Shown here one piece after another: positions 1 through 6,437 of a DNA stretch of 12,931 nt. The translations under genes and the position numbers were made by a program. Numbering within the stretch: the stretch's first letter is position 1; each line of letters opens with the position of its first letter. The DNA lies in NCBI GenBank assembly GCA_026785785.1, contig JAJAZI010000142.1:1-12931 (forward strand), written 5' to 3'. A model generated the notes under the pieces. The model was not told where the DNA came from, searched no databases, and was given only the letters and a program-made list of their open reading frames with translations. The stretch comes from Microbacteriaceae bacterium. GTDB lineage: Bacteria; Actinomycetota; Actinomycetes; Actinomycetales; Microbacteriaceae.

Positions 1-1272
1 ATCGTCGTCGCGCTCGCGGTCGAGGGCGTGGTCGCGCTCGAGTTCGAGGGTCGCCGCGAGGGCCATCAGCGAGGGAACACTGGGCAGGAAGATGCTCGCG
101 GTCTCACCGCGCCGCCTCGTGCGCACGAAGCGGCCGATGGCTTGGGCGAAGAACAGCGGGGTCGAGGCGGAGGTCGCGTAGACGCCGACCGCGAGCCGCG
201 GAACATCGACGCCCTCCGAGACCATGCGCACCGCGACCATCCAGCGGCTCGTCCCGTGGGAGAAGGCGTCGATCCGGTCGCTTGCCTCCTTCTCGTCCGA
301 GAGTACGATCGTCGGCGCCTCGCCGGTGATCTCCCGCAGGATGCTGGCATAGGCCTTGGCGGTGAAATGGTCGGTCGCGATCACCAGGCCCCCGGCATCC
401 GGGATCGAGCGGCGCACCTCGGTGAGGCGCTGGTTGGCGGCGCGGAGCACGGCTGGGATCCACTCGCCCTCCGGGTTCAGTGCCGTGCGCCAGGCCTGCG
501 CGGTGACGTCCTTCGTGTCGCCCTCGCCGAGCCTGGCCTCCATCTCGTCGCCCATTCTGGTGCGCCAGCGCATCTTGCCGGCGTAGGCCATGAAGATGAC
601 GGGGCGAACGACACCGTCGGCGAGGGCGCGGCCGTAACCGTAGTTGTAGTCGGTCTGGGAGAGCCGGATGTTGTGCTCGTCGCGCAGGTAGCTGACGAAC
701 GGGATCGGGGCCGTGTCGGAGCGGAACGGCGTGCCGGTCAGCGACAGGCGCCGCGTGGCCGGCTCGAACGCCTCCCGGATCGCGTCGCCCCAACTCAGCG
801 CGTCGCCACCGTGGTGCACCTCGTCGAGGATCACCAGAGTGCGGCGGTCCTCGGTCAGCGAGCGGTGCAGCGCCGGGGCCATGGCGACCTGCGCGTAGGT
901 GACGACGACGCCGTGGAACTGCCGCCCGCCCGTTCCGTGGTTGTTGCGGAAGCCCGGGTTGAGTCGGATGCTGGCGCGGTGGGCCGCTTCGGCCCACTGG
1001 CGCTTGAGGTGCTCGGTCGGGGCGACCACGGTGATCCTGTCGATCGCGCGCCGCGCGAGCAGTTCCGCCGCGAGCCGCAGTGCGAACGAGGTCTTGCCTG
1101 CGCCCGGTGTCGCGGCGGCGAGGAAGTCACGCGGCTCGGTCTCGAAGTAGAGGTCGAGGGCCTCGGCCTGCCAAGCCCGCAACCGTTGCGCTGTGCCTCT
1201 GGCCGCCCGCTCCGGGAATGCCGGGGAGAGGTGTTCGGCGGCGAAGGTGCCGAACGTCGAGGGGATGCTCAC
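1..1272 (-). CDS. DEAD/DEAH box helicase, 3' end outside window (partial)
   Basis: Superfamily 2 ATP-dependent helicase; 424 N-terminal codons are visible and the frame is still open at the left edge. Reading the minus strand from the GTG at 1272 gives the full motif series: Walker A TPGAGKT (residues 55-61), Walker B DEVHH (150-154), motif III-like LTGTP (178-182) and a motif VI-like QAIGRFVR (377-384). Two RecA-like domains follow a short N-terminal region with a Q-motif-like LRAWQAEAL (31-39). Known members of this family unwind nucleic acid using ATP; the exact substrate cannot be read here. No Shine-Dalgarno precedes the GTG, but TAAAGT lies 8 nt upstream, so the start may be leaderless. 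The gene is separated from the upstream glsB-like gene by a terminator, so it is probably transcribed alone. The Walker B DEVHH rather than DEAD or DEAH places it nearer XPB/UvsW/restriction-type helicases than RNA helicases (inference). Confidence 0.9.
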   Translation of the reverse strand, partial: MSIPSTFGTFAAEHLSPAFPERAARGTAQRLRAWQAEALDLYFETEPRDFLAAATPGAGKTSFALRLAAELLARRAIDRITVVAPTEHLKRQWAEAAHRASIRLNPGFRNNHGTGGRQFHGVVVTYAQVAMAPALHRSLTEDRRTLVILDEVHHGGDALSWGDAIREAFEPATRRLSLTGTPFRSDTAPIPFVSYLRDEHNIRLSQTDYNYGYGRALADGVVRPVIFMAYAGKMRWRTRMGDEMEARLGEGDTKDVTAQAWRTALNPEGEWIPAVLRAANQRLTEVRRSIPDAGGLVIATDHFTAKAYASILREITGEAPTIVLSDEKEASDRIDAFSHGTSRWMVAVRMVSEGVDVPRLAVGVYATSASTPLFFAQAIGRFVRTRRRGETASIFLPSVPSLMALAATLELERDHALDRERDDD

Positions 1273-1280
1273 TGGATGAA

Positions 1281-1286
1281 ACTTTA
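1281..1286 (-). promoter_or_regulatory. Candidate -10 element (TAAAGT) for a leaderless helicase transcript
   Basis: On the minus strand TAAAGT fits the actinobacterial TANNNT -10 pattern and ends 8 nt before the helicase GTG at 1272. There is no purine-rich ribosome binding site in between. A -35 match is poor (TTCGTT, 18 bp upstream). Position and pattern suggest transcription starting at or next to the GTG. Confidence 0.4.
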
Positions 1287-1308
1287 CCGCCACGCCGCCG
1301 GTTAAACG

Positions 1309-1343
1309 AACGGACTCCCCGCCGGGGGGGCGGGGAGTCCGTT
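1309..1343 (-). terminator. Strong intrinsic-type terminator hairpin after the glsB-like gene
   Basis: A perfect 15-bp inverted repeat: arms 1309-1323 (AACGGACTCCCCGCC) and 1329-1343, with a 5-nt loop of one base. It lies 21 bp after the stop codon of the glsB-like gene. Read on the minus strand the stem is followed by CGTTTAA, a short T-rich tail. It should insulate the helicase gene from read-through. Confidence 0.8.
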
Positions 1344-1364
1344 GTCATTGCGTGTGCGGAGCGG

Positions 1365-1628
1365 TTAAGCCTTGCGTCCGCGGGTCACGAGACCGAAGAT
1401 GAGCAGCACGAGAATCGCGCCGCCAATCGCGAGCAGCCACGTCTGGATGGAGAAGAAGTCCTCCAGGGGCGCGTTGAAGAGCGCGCTTCCGATGAAACCG
1501 CCAAGCAGGGCGCCGACGACGCCGAGCACCAGAGTGATCAGCCATCCACCGCCCTGGTTGCCGGGAAGAATTGCCTTCGCTATTGCGCCAGCGAGCAATC
1601 CAAGAATGATCCAACCAATGATTCCCAT
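1365..1628 (-). CDS. GlsB/YeaQ/YmgE family stress-response membrane protein
   Basis: Small hydrophobic protein of 87 residues, the usual size for the transglycosylase-associated (GlsB/YeaQ) family of integral membrane proteins. It begins MGIIGWIILGLLAGAIAK, then a glycine-rich turn (NQGGG), a second helix with repeated small residues (VLGVVGALLGGFIG), a short polar loop and a third helix ending in a basic TRGRKA tail. That makes three membrane segments at roughly residues 3-22, 28-50 and 63-82. The family is linked to general and cell-envelope stress; its biochemical role is not known. Two ATGs stand in tandem at 1631 and 1628. The Shine-Dalgarno GGGAGG (1634-1639) is 5 nt from the second and only 2 nt from the first, so the 1628 start is preferred. 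A longer in-frame extension upstream has no family resemblance. It is monocistronic, with its own terminator. Confidence 0.88.
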   Translation of the reverse strand: MGIIGWIILGLLAGAIAKAILPGNQGGGWLITLVLGVVGALLGGFIGSALFNAPLEDFFSIQTWLLAIGGAILVLLIFGLVTRGRKA

Positions 1629-1664
1629 CATGACCTCCCAGTCGATCGTGGTGCTGCAGTAAGT

Positions 1665-1678
1665 CCAGCTGCAGCTGG
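1665..1678. promoter_or_regulatory. Perfect 14-bp palindrome in the leader of the glsB-like gene
   Basis: CCAGCTGCAGCTGG is an exact palindrome 36 bp upstream of the glsB-like start. A related CTGCAG occurs at 1654-1659. It could be an operator or a short RNA stem in the 5' leader. No family of regulator is recognised from it. Confidence 0.35.
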
Positions 1679-1795
1679 GAACGAACCCGATTTGGGCACG
1701 ATCCCGAGCGCAACGTGTGTGATGCGAGAATTTAGCCTGCCATGCCCCCCGAGCGGGGCACAAATCGAGTTGAGTCTTCTTCGCGAGGGGTAGAG

Positions 1796-1810
1796 GAATT
1801 TCGGGAATTC
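1796..1810. promoter_or_regulatory. Inverted repeat GAATT-N5-AATTC in the glsB/SGNH divergent region
   Basis: An AT-rich inverted repeat in an otherwise GC-rich 238-bp divergent region, 56 bp upstream of the SGNH hydrolase start. The rest of the region also holds a 6-bp GC hairpin at 1743-1760 (TGCCCC/GGGGCA). No convincing -35/-10 pair is seen for either gene, so the assignment as operator or promoter spacer is weak. Confidence 0.25.
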
Positions 1811-1866
1811 GGGTACGAGTAGGTCCCGAGTGGCGCTGGCGCAGTCCATGAGGCACTCTGGGGATC

Positions 1867-2685
1867 ATGACTCAGCATCACCCGTGGTCGCGCTACGTGG
1901 CCCTCGGCGACTCCTTCACCGAGGGCATCGGTGACCCGGAAACGCGATCGCCGGGTGGTCACCGAGGCTGGGCAGATCGCGTCGCCGAGGTCCTCGCGAC
2001 CCGCACCGACGGCTTCGCCTATGCGAACCTCGCCATTCGCGGACGTCTGCTGCAGCAGATCATCGACGAGCAGGTCGACGCCGCCCTGGAGCTGCGCCCC
2101 GACCTCATCACCCTGTCCGGCGGCGGCAACGACATCATTCGGCCCCACACCGACCCCGACGTGATCGCCGACCGGCTCGAGGGGGCGGTGGAGCGGCTGC
2201 GTTCCGACGGCGCGACCGTGGTGCTGTTCAACGGCCCGGACATCGGCATGACTCCGGTGCTGAACCGCTCCCGCGGAAAGGTCGCGATCTACAACGAGAA
2301 CCTGCGCGCGATCGCCGCCCGCCACGACGCGATCATCGCCGATATGTGGGCGCTGCGCGAGCTGAAGGACCCGCGCATGTGGGCGCCGGACCGGCTGCAC
2401 TTCTCGTCAATCGGCCACACAACGGTCGCGCGAATGGTTCTGGACTCGCTCGGCGTCGACAACGAGCTCGAGCCCTACAACCCGGAACCGCTCCCCCGCC
2501 GCCCGTGGCGACAGGCTCGTGTCGAGGACATTGGCTGGGCGCGGGAGTACCTCGTGCCGTGGGTCGTGCGGCGGATCCGCCACCAGTCATCCGGTGACGG
2601 CGTCAGCGCCAAGCGTCCGACTGCCGCCAGCGTGTCGGGACCGGGCCGCAGAGCGGTTGGCCCCGACGCGGCTCAGCGTCCGTAG
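1867..2685 (+). CDS. SGNH/GDSL-type esterase/hydrolase, cytoplasmic
   Basis: Serine hydrolase of 272 residues with all four SGNH blocks: GDSF (nucleophile Ser16, block I), IRGR (Gly59, block II), GGGND (Asn88, block III) and DRLHF (Asp175 and His178, block V). The family hydrolyses esters or acyl groups of lipids and sugars; the substrate is not evident. There is no signal peptide, since the catalytic block begins at residue 14, so it acts in the cytoplasm. After about residue 200 the sequence is Pro/Arg-rich, and the last 40 residues are low-complexity and probably disordered. The ATG at 1867 is preceded only by a weak GGGG at short spacing. The gene is divergent from the glsB-like gene and converges on the desaturase gene, overlapping its 3' end by 13 bp. 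SGNH proteins of this type are common in actinobacteria. Confidence 0.9.
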   Translation: MTQHHPWSRYVALGDSFTEGIGDPETRSPGGHRGWADRVAEVLATRTDGFAYANLAIRGRLLQQIIDEQVDAALELRPDLITLSGGGNDIIRPHTDPDVIADRLEGAVERLRSDGATVVLFNGPDIGMTPVLNRSRGKVAIYNENLRAIAARHDAIIADMWALRELKDPRMWAPDRLHFSSIGHTTVARMVLDSLGVDNELEPYNPEPLPRRPWRQARVEDIGWAREYLVPWVVRRIRHQSSGDGVSAKRPTAASVSGPGRRAVGPDAAQRP

Positions 2686-3776
2686 GCGGATGCCGCGGGG
2701 CAGTCGAACGGATCGCCGCCCGCCGCGAGCCCGACACGGTTCAGATACTGGATGACGATGCCGTAGGACTGCATGAGCGACGTCTCGGTGTAGGGAATCT
2801 TGTGGGTCACGCAGTACTCTTTCGCGATCTCCTGGGCCCTCGCGAGGTGCGGCCGGGGCATGTTCGGGAAGAGGTGGTGCTCGATCTGGTAGTTGAGGCC
2901 ACCCATGAAGGTGTCCATCGCCCAGTTTCCCTTGATGTTGCGTGAGGTGAGCACTTGGCGGCGCAGGAAGTCGACCTTGGCATCATGCGGAAGGATCGGC
3001 ATCCCCTTGTGGTTCGGCGCGAAGGACGCGCCCATGTAAAGGCCGAAGATGGCGAGCTGAACGCCGATGAAGGCGAAGCCGAGCCCGACGGGGAGAGTCA
3101 GGAAGATGACAGCGGCGTAGGCGGTGAGGCGGGTGACGATCATCGAGACCTCGACCCAGCGCTTGTCGACCTTGCCGCGTCCGAACACGGTCTTCAGACC
3201 GAGGATGTGCAGGTTGAGACCCTCGAGCAGGAGCGCGGGGAAGAAGAGGTAGCCCTGGCGCTTGGTGGCCCAGGCGTAGAGGCCCTTCGCCTTCGACGCA
3301 TCTTCCGGGGTGAACGACACGAAGTCCCGCTCGATGTCCGGGTCCTTGCCGATGATGTTGGGGTTCGCGTGGTGACGGCTGTGCTTGGTCATCCACCACG
3401 AGTAGCTGATGCCGACGAAGAGGTTCGCGAGGATGCGCCCGGCGAGGTCGTTCCTCGTGCCGGATTCGAACACCTGGCGGTGCGCGGTCTCGTGGGCGAG
3501 GAAGGCGTATTGGGTGAGGATGATACCGAGCGCGGCCGCCATGAGCAGCTGGAACCAGGAGTCGCCGAGGAGGATGAATCCGGTGATGACGCCGCCCAAC
3601 GCCGCGGTGACGATGCTGAACATCATCACGTAGAAGCCCGTGCGACGCTTCAGGAGTCCGGCTTCACGCACGGTGCGCAGCAACGATGAGTACTCGGTCG
3701 TGGGATTCGCCCGATTTCCGCCCGGCTTCGTCTTGGTAAACGTGACGATGGGCGACGCGATGGATTGTCCGCTCAT
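2673..3776 (-). CDS. Membrane fatty acid desaturase (acyl-CoA/acyl-lipid type, COG3239-like)
   Basis: Di-iron membrane desaturase of 367 residues, full family length. The three histidine boxes are present: HETAH (95-99), HSRHH (132-136) and QIEHH (297-301); an NHKG motif at 255-258 is also typical. QIEHH, with Q as first residue, is the hallmark of the front-end/DesA3-like group. Paired membrane helices lie at about 48-70 and 75-93, and again at about 211-232 and 234-254, with the boxes on the cytoplasmic face. There is no fused cytochrome b5 domain, so it needs a separate ferredoxin or oxidoreductase (family knowledge). It introduces a cis double bond in acyl chains and adjusts membrane fluidity, often in cold response. 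The ATG at 3776 has only a weak ribosome binding site. A TATAAT box at 3850-3855 probably drives it. It lies 74 bp downstream of the carboxypeptidase gene, so partial read-through is possible. Regioselectivity cannot be told from sequence. Confidence 0.93.
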   Translation of the reverse strand: MSGQSIASPIVTFTKTKPGGNRANPTTEYSSLLRTVREAGLLKRRTGFYVMMFSIVTAALGGVITGFILLGDSWFQLLMAAALGIILTQYAFLAHETAHRQVFESGTRNDLAGRILANLFVGISYSWWMTKHSRHHANPNIIGKDPDIERDFVSFTPEDASKAKGLYAWATKRQGYLFFPALLLEGLNLHILGLKTVFGRGKVDKRWVEVSMIVTRLTAYAAVIFLTLPVGLGFAFIGVQLAIFGLYMGASFAPNHKGMPILPHDAKVDFLRRQVLTSRNIKGNWAMDTFMGGLNYQIEHHLFPNMPRPHLARAQEIAKEYCVTHKIPYTETSLMQSYGIVIQYLNRVGLAAGGDPFDCPAASAYGR

Positions 3777-3849
3777 AAAGTTGGAGCCCCGTTCCGGCTG
3801 TTGACTTCCCAGTCGAAATGTACGAGCGATTGCTCTCGCGGATTACGCA

Positions 3850-3855
3850 ATTATA
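3850..3855 (-). promoter_or_regulatory. Consensus -10 hexamer TATAAT for the desaturase gene
   Basis: A perfect TATAAT on the minus strand in an AT-rich island, overlapping the TAA stop codon (3851-3853) of the upstream carboxypeptidase gene. Transcription would start near 3843, giving a leader of roughly 67 nt. The -35 region is poor (CACGCT at 17-bp spacing). Just downstream, ATTGC (3830-3834) and GCAAT (3847-3851) form an inverted repeat with 12 nt between the arms, at the expected transcription start. Confidence 0.5.
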
Positions 3856-5137
3856 TCCGGCGACCTGTGAAAAGCGTGGAAAGAGCTCCATCGGAGTTCC
3901 CATCACCGCCCGGCAGCAATTCGAGCGGATGCGACAGGCGCCACCACGGGCCGGGATCGGCGATGCCGGCATCGAGCACGAGTGGCACGCTCACCCGCGC
4001 GTCGCCGACAGTGAAGGTCACCTCGCCGATGGCGTCGCCGCGGCCGGCCTTCACGAGCGGCTGGACGGCGACCTCGCCGCTCACCGGCGTGTCGGACCAG
4101 ACGAGAACGGACGAGGCCTCCGCGGCGACGGCGTTGGCGCTCTGGCCCCAGTCGGTGGAGTAGGAGGCGAACACCTCGCCCTTCTCGGCGAGTGGAACCT
4201 CGTGGAACCCCGCGGCGATGCCGTCGACGAGGGAGCGGGTCGCGGACTCGAGCGCTTCGCGGTTCTCGCCGCCGAGGACGACTCCCACGACCGTCACGAC
4301 GGACGACCCGACCGTGTAGTCGGTCGAGAACAACAGGCACGACCCCGCCTCTTCGAGTGTTCCCGTCTTGATCCCGTCGATGCTCTCGACGCCCAGCAGC
4401 CTGTTCGTGTTCGTGAGAGTGCCGACGTAGGGCACGTCGACGCTCTTCGAGGCGACGATCTCGGCGACCACGGGATTCCCCAGCGCGAGCTTGGCAATTC
4501 CAACGAGGTCGGGAATGCTGCTGACGTTGCTCGGCGACACACCGGTGGGCTCGACGATGACGGTGGAGTCGAAGCCACCCGCGGTGAGCCATGCTTCCGT
4601 CGCGTCCACGAACTCGGACTGCGACCCGAACGCCCAGCCGACGAGGGACTCGGCGTAGTTGTTCGCCGAGGAGACGAGCACGACTTCGAGCAGGTCGCGC
4701 TGGCTCATCGCGAGCCCGGCCGTGACCGGTTCGACCGTGCCGCCTACTCGCTGGTACTTGCCGTACAGCGCAACGTCGACCTGGTTGAAGACGATGGAGG
4801 GGCCGTCCTCGCCGACGGCGAGTGGTTTCGCGTCGAGCACGACGAGGGTCGAGATCACCTTGCTGATACTCGCGATCGGCAGGGCCTCCTCCGAGCCGCT
4901 CGAGGCCAGCACCCCGTCGAATCCGACCGCGGAGATCCCGCTCGCCCCGACGCCGGGGAACGTGAGCTCTGAGGCATCGCGCACAAGAGTCTCGACGGGG
5001 TCGATGCTTGCGCTCGCGGCTCCGATGGGGGCCAAGAGGGTCATCGGGAGGTACACTCCCCCGGCGGCGACGATGGCGAGGACCAGGGCCGCTGCGACCC
5101 GCCGTCGGAGCAGTACCGAGCGGCTGGGAGTGGACAC
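3851..5137 (-). CDS. Serine-type D-alanyl-D-alanine carboxypeptidase (peptidase S11-like)
   Basis: Penicillin-binding-protein-fold enzyme of 428 residues. The active-site motifs are SISK (Ser90, Lys93), SAN (157-159) and KTGT (257-260), in the order and spacing of low-molecular-mass PBPs. It removes the terminal D-Ala from peptidoglycan stem peptides outside the membrane. Residues 1-13 are basic, followed by a hydrophobic segment (about 14-38), which serves as a signal anchor or signal peptide. After the catalytic domain (about 45-290) comes a C-terminal beta-rich region to about residue 400, then a polar tail ending in TGRRI. The start is a GTG without a Shine-Dalgarno; TAGCAT lies 6 nt upstream, so translation may be leaderless. 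It is divergent from a decayed gene 32 bp away. The following desaturase has its own -10 box, so any operon link is loose. The C-terminal region has no obvious membrane-anchoring amphipathic helix. Confidence 0.92.
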   Translation of the reverse strand: MSTPSRSVLLRRRVAAALVLAIVAAGGVYLPMTLLAPIGAASASIDPVETLVRDASELTFPGVGASGISAVGFDGVLASSGSEEALPIASISKVISTLVVLDAKPLAVGEDGPSIVFNQVDVALYGKYQRVGGTVEPVTAGLAMSQRDLLEVVLVSSANNYAESLVGWAFGSQSEFVDATEAWLTAGGFDSTVIVEPTGVSPSNVSSIPDLVGIAKLALGNPVVAEIVASKSVDVPYVGTLTNTNRLLGVESIDGIKTGTLEEAGSCLLFSTDYTVGSSVVTVVGVVLGGENREALESATRSLVDGIAAGFHEVPLAEKGEVFASYSTDWGQSANAVAAEASSVLVWSDTPVSGEVAVQPLVKAGRGDAIGEVTFTVGDARVSVPLVLDAGIADPGPWWRLSHPLELLPGGDGNSDGALSTLFTGRRI

Positions 5138-5143
5138 GTGGCA

Positions 5144-5149
5144 ATGCTA
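5144..5149 (-). promoter_or_regulatory. Candidate -10 element (TAGCAT) for a leaderless carboxypeptidase transcript
   Basis: TAGCAT on the minus strand fits TANNNT and ends 6 nt before the GTG at 5137, which would place the transcription start at the start codon. No ribosome binding site lies in the gap. The -35 region has no clear match. The element sits in the 32-bp space to the decayed divergent gene. Confidence 0.4.
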
Positions 5150-5169
5150 AGCCAACTCCGGAGAAACCC

Positions 5170-5512
5170 ATGGACCGCGGAACTGCGCGCTCCTGGGCTG
5201 GCAGAGTGCAGCGTCGCGCGGTCGAGACCGCCGCGATCACGAGCTACCGGAGCCGGGCATCGTGGGAGGCCGCGGCGGTTCTCGCCGTCACGCAAGCCGA
5301 CGGCACCCCCGCGGTCCTGAAGATCGGCTTCCCGCACGCCGAGCGAGCATCCGAGCCGGTGTTCGGGATCCCGCTGGTCATTCACGCGCTCGACACTGAA
5401 CGTCGGCGGTTACCTCGACGAACGACAACCGCGCCTCGCCACGCCCGCCGCCGACCTGCTGTGGGCCTGGTTGGACGTGCTCGCGGGCATCCGAGCGGGG
5501 CAGGGAATCTAG
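5170..5512 (+). pseudogene. Decayed gene remnant resembling APH(6)/hydroxyurea phosphotransferase family
   Basis: From an ATG at 5170, preceded by GGAG at 7-nt spacing, the frame encodes ASWEAAAV then ADGTPAVLKIGFPHAE. This resembles the N-lobe beta-strand and lysine region of APH(6)/hydroxyurea phosphotransferases (PF04655-like), recognised from memory of the family. The family is about 270-300 residues; only about 75 look related here, and no phosphotransferase catalytic loop (HGDLH-like) follows. Near 5396 the coding character moves to the +2 frame, which reads VGGYLDERQPRL and then ADLLWAWLDVLAG, and stops at TAG 5510-5512. Together these suggest an internal deletion plus a frameshift. 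The second fragment is not recognised and could derive from a different gene. The remnant lies divergently 32 bp from the carboxypeptidase gene, and its stop interlocks with that of the methyltransferase gene. The original frame stays open far into the next gene, so a fused product cannot be excluded. Confidence 0.5.
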
Positions 5513-6306
5513 CGCAGGGCCCAGAGGGCGACCGCGCTCGCGGCGGCGACGTTGAGGGAGTCGACCCCGTGACCCATCGGGATCGTCACGATCGAATCGG
5601 CGTGCGACAGGGCGGTGCGGCTGAGGCCGTCGCCTTCGGAGCCGAGCAGGATCGCGACCTTCTCCGGTGCGTTCGCCGCGAACTGGTCGAGGCCGACGGC
5701 ATCCGGCGCCAGGGCGAGTGCCGCGACATGGAAGCCCGCCGCCGCAAGGATCTGCGCGCCCTCCGGCCAGTCCGGCAGTCGCGTCCACGGCACCTGCAGC
5801 ACGGTGCCCATGCTCACCCGCACGCTGCGGCGGTAGAGGGGGTCGGCGCAGCGCGGCGTCACGAGAACGGCGTCGGCACCGAGCCCCGCGACGGAGCGGA
5901 AGATCGCGCCGACGTTGGTGTGGTCGACGATGTCCTCGAGCACGACGACGCGGCGCGCGTGCTCGAGCAGCTGCGCGGCGGGAGGCAGCGCGGGGCGGTG
6001 CATCGCCGCGAGGGCGCCGCGGTGCAGGTTGTAGCCGGTGAGGCTCTCAAGCAACGCGGCATCGCCGACGAAGACGGGAATGTCGAATGGGTCGAGCAGG
6101 GGCCGAAGAGCGTCGAGCCACTGCTCCTGCAGGAGCACCGACCTGGGCTGGTGGCTCGCGGCGATCGCGCGGGCCATGACCTTGCTGGACTCGGCGATGT
6201 AGAGGCCGCCAGCCGGCTCGGACACGCGGCGCAGGGCCACGTCGGTGAGTCCGGAGTAGTCGGAGAGCCCCGGCTCGTCCAGCGTGGATATTCGGATGAC
6301 GCGCAT
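5509..6306 (-). CDS. TrmH/SpoU family RNA 2'-O-ribose methyltransferase
   Basis: SPOUT-fold methyltransferase of 265 residues that uses S-adenosylmethionine to methylate the ribose 2'-OH of tRNA or rRNA. The three SpoU motifs are clear: NVGAIFR (131-137), LLGSEGDGLS (220-229) and IPM followed by SLNVA (242-254). Before them is a substrate-binding domain (about 30-105) containing GGLYIAESSKVMARAI. The knotted C-terminal domain ends at the last residue, as usual. The ATG at 6306 is chosen over an in-frame upstream ATG at 6360 because GAGAGGA (6313-6319) stands 6 nt upstream and the family begins with this kind of short strand (MRVIRI). The gene is divergent from the sirtuin operon, with 131 bp between starts, and its TAG interlocks with the stop of the decayed gene. 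The RNA target is not evident; many actinobacterial paralogues of this size are of unknown specificity. Confidence 0.9.
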   Translation of the reverse strand: MRVIRISTLDEPGLSDYSGLTDVALRRVSEPAGGLYIAESSKVMARAIAASHQPRSVLLQEQWLDALRPLLDPFDIPVFVGDAALLESLTGYNLHRGALAAMHRPALPPAAQLLEHARRVVVLEDIVDHTNVGAIFRSVAGLGADAVLVTPRCADPLYRRSVRVSMGTVLQVPWTRLPDWPEGAQILAAAGFHVAALALAPDAVGLDQFAANAPEKVAILLGSEGDGLSRTALSHADSIVTIPMGHGVDSLNVAAASAVALWALR

Positions 6307-6437
6307 TCGGCTTCCTCTCGTGCGGTGGCCGAACGGTTCGCTGCCAGCAACTTGAAACATATCGGACCCACCAGTTGTCTATCCTGAAGAGGTCCCGTTG
6401 GCCCTCCGGCCCGAACGGGCACTGCAAGGGAGTATCG
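6307..6437. promoter_or_regulatory. Divergent promoter region between RNA methyltransferase and sirtuin genes
   Basis: This 131-bp gap must carry promoters for both directions. On the plus strand TTGAAA (6352-6357) resembles a -35, with GTCTAT or TATCCT near 6377-6385 as poorly spaced -10 candidates. On the minus strand TATGTT (6354-6359) fits TANNNT. The sirtuin ribosome binding site AAGGGAG (6426-6432) and the methyltransferase site GAGAGGA (6313-6319, minus) are both strong and fix the starts. Promoter assignments are tentative. Confidence 0.35.

Noticed and set aside
28..1305. Long open frame on the plus strand opposite the helicase
   Set aside because: The protein is Arg/Gly/Asp-rich without family resemblance; the minus strand has complete helicase motifs, so this is a high-GC antisense shadow.
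6375..6437. Upstream in-frame start for the sirtuin
   Set aside because: The extra 21 residues have no family counterpart, and the strong ribosome binding site at 6426-6432 favours 6438.
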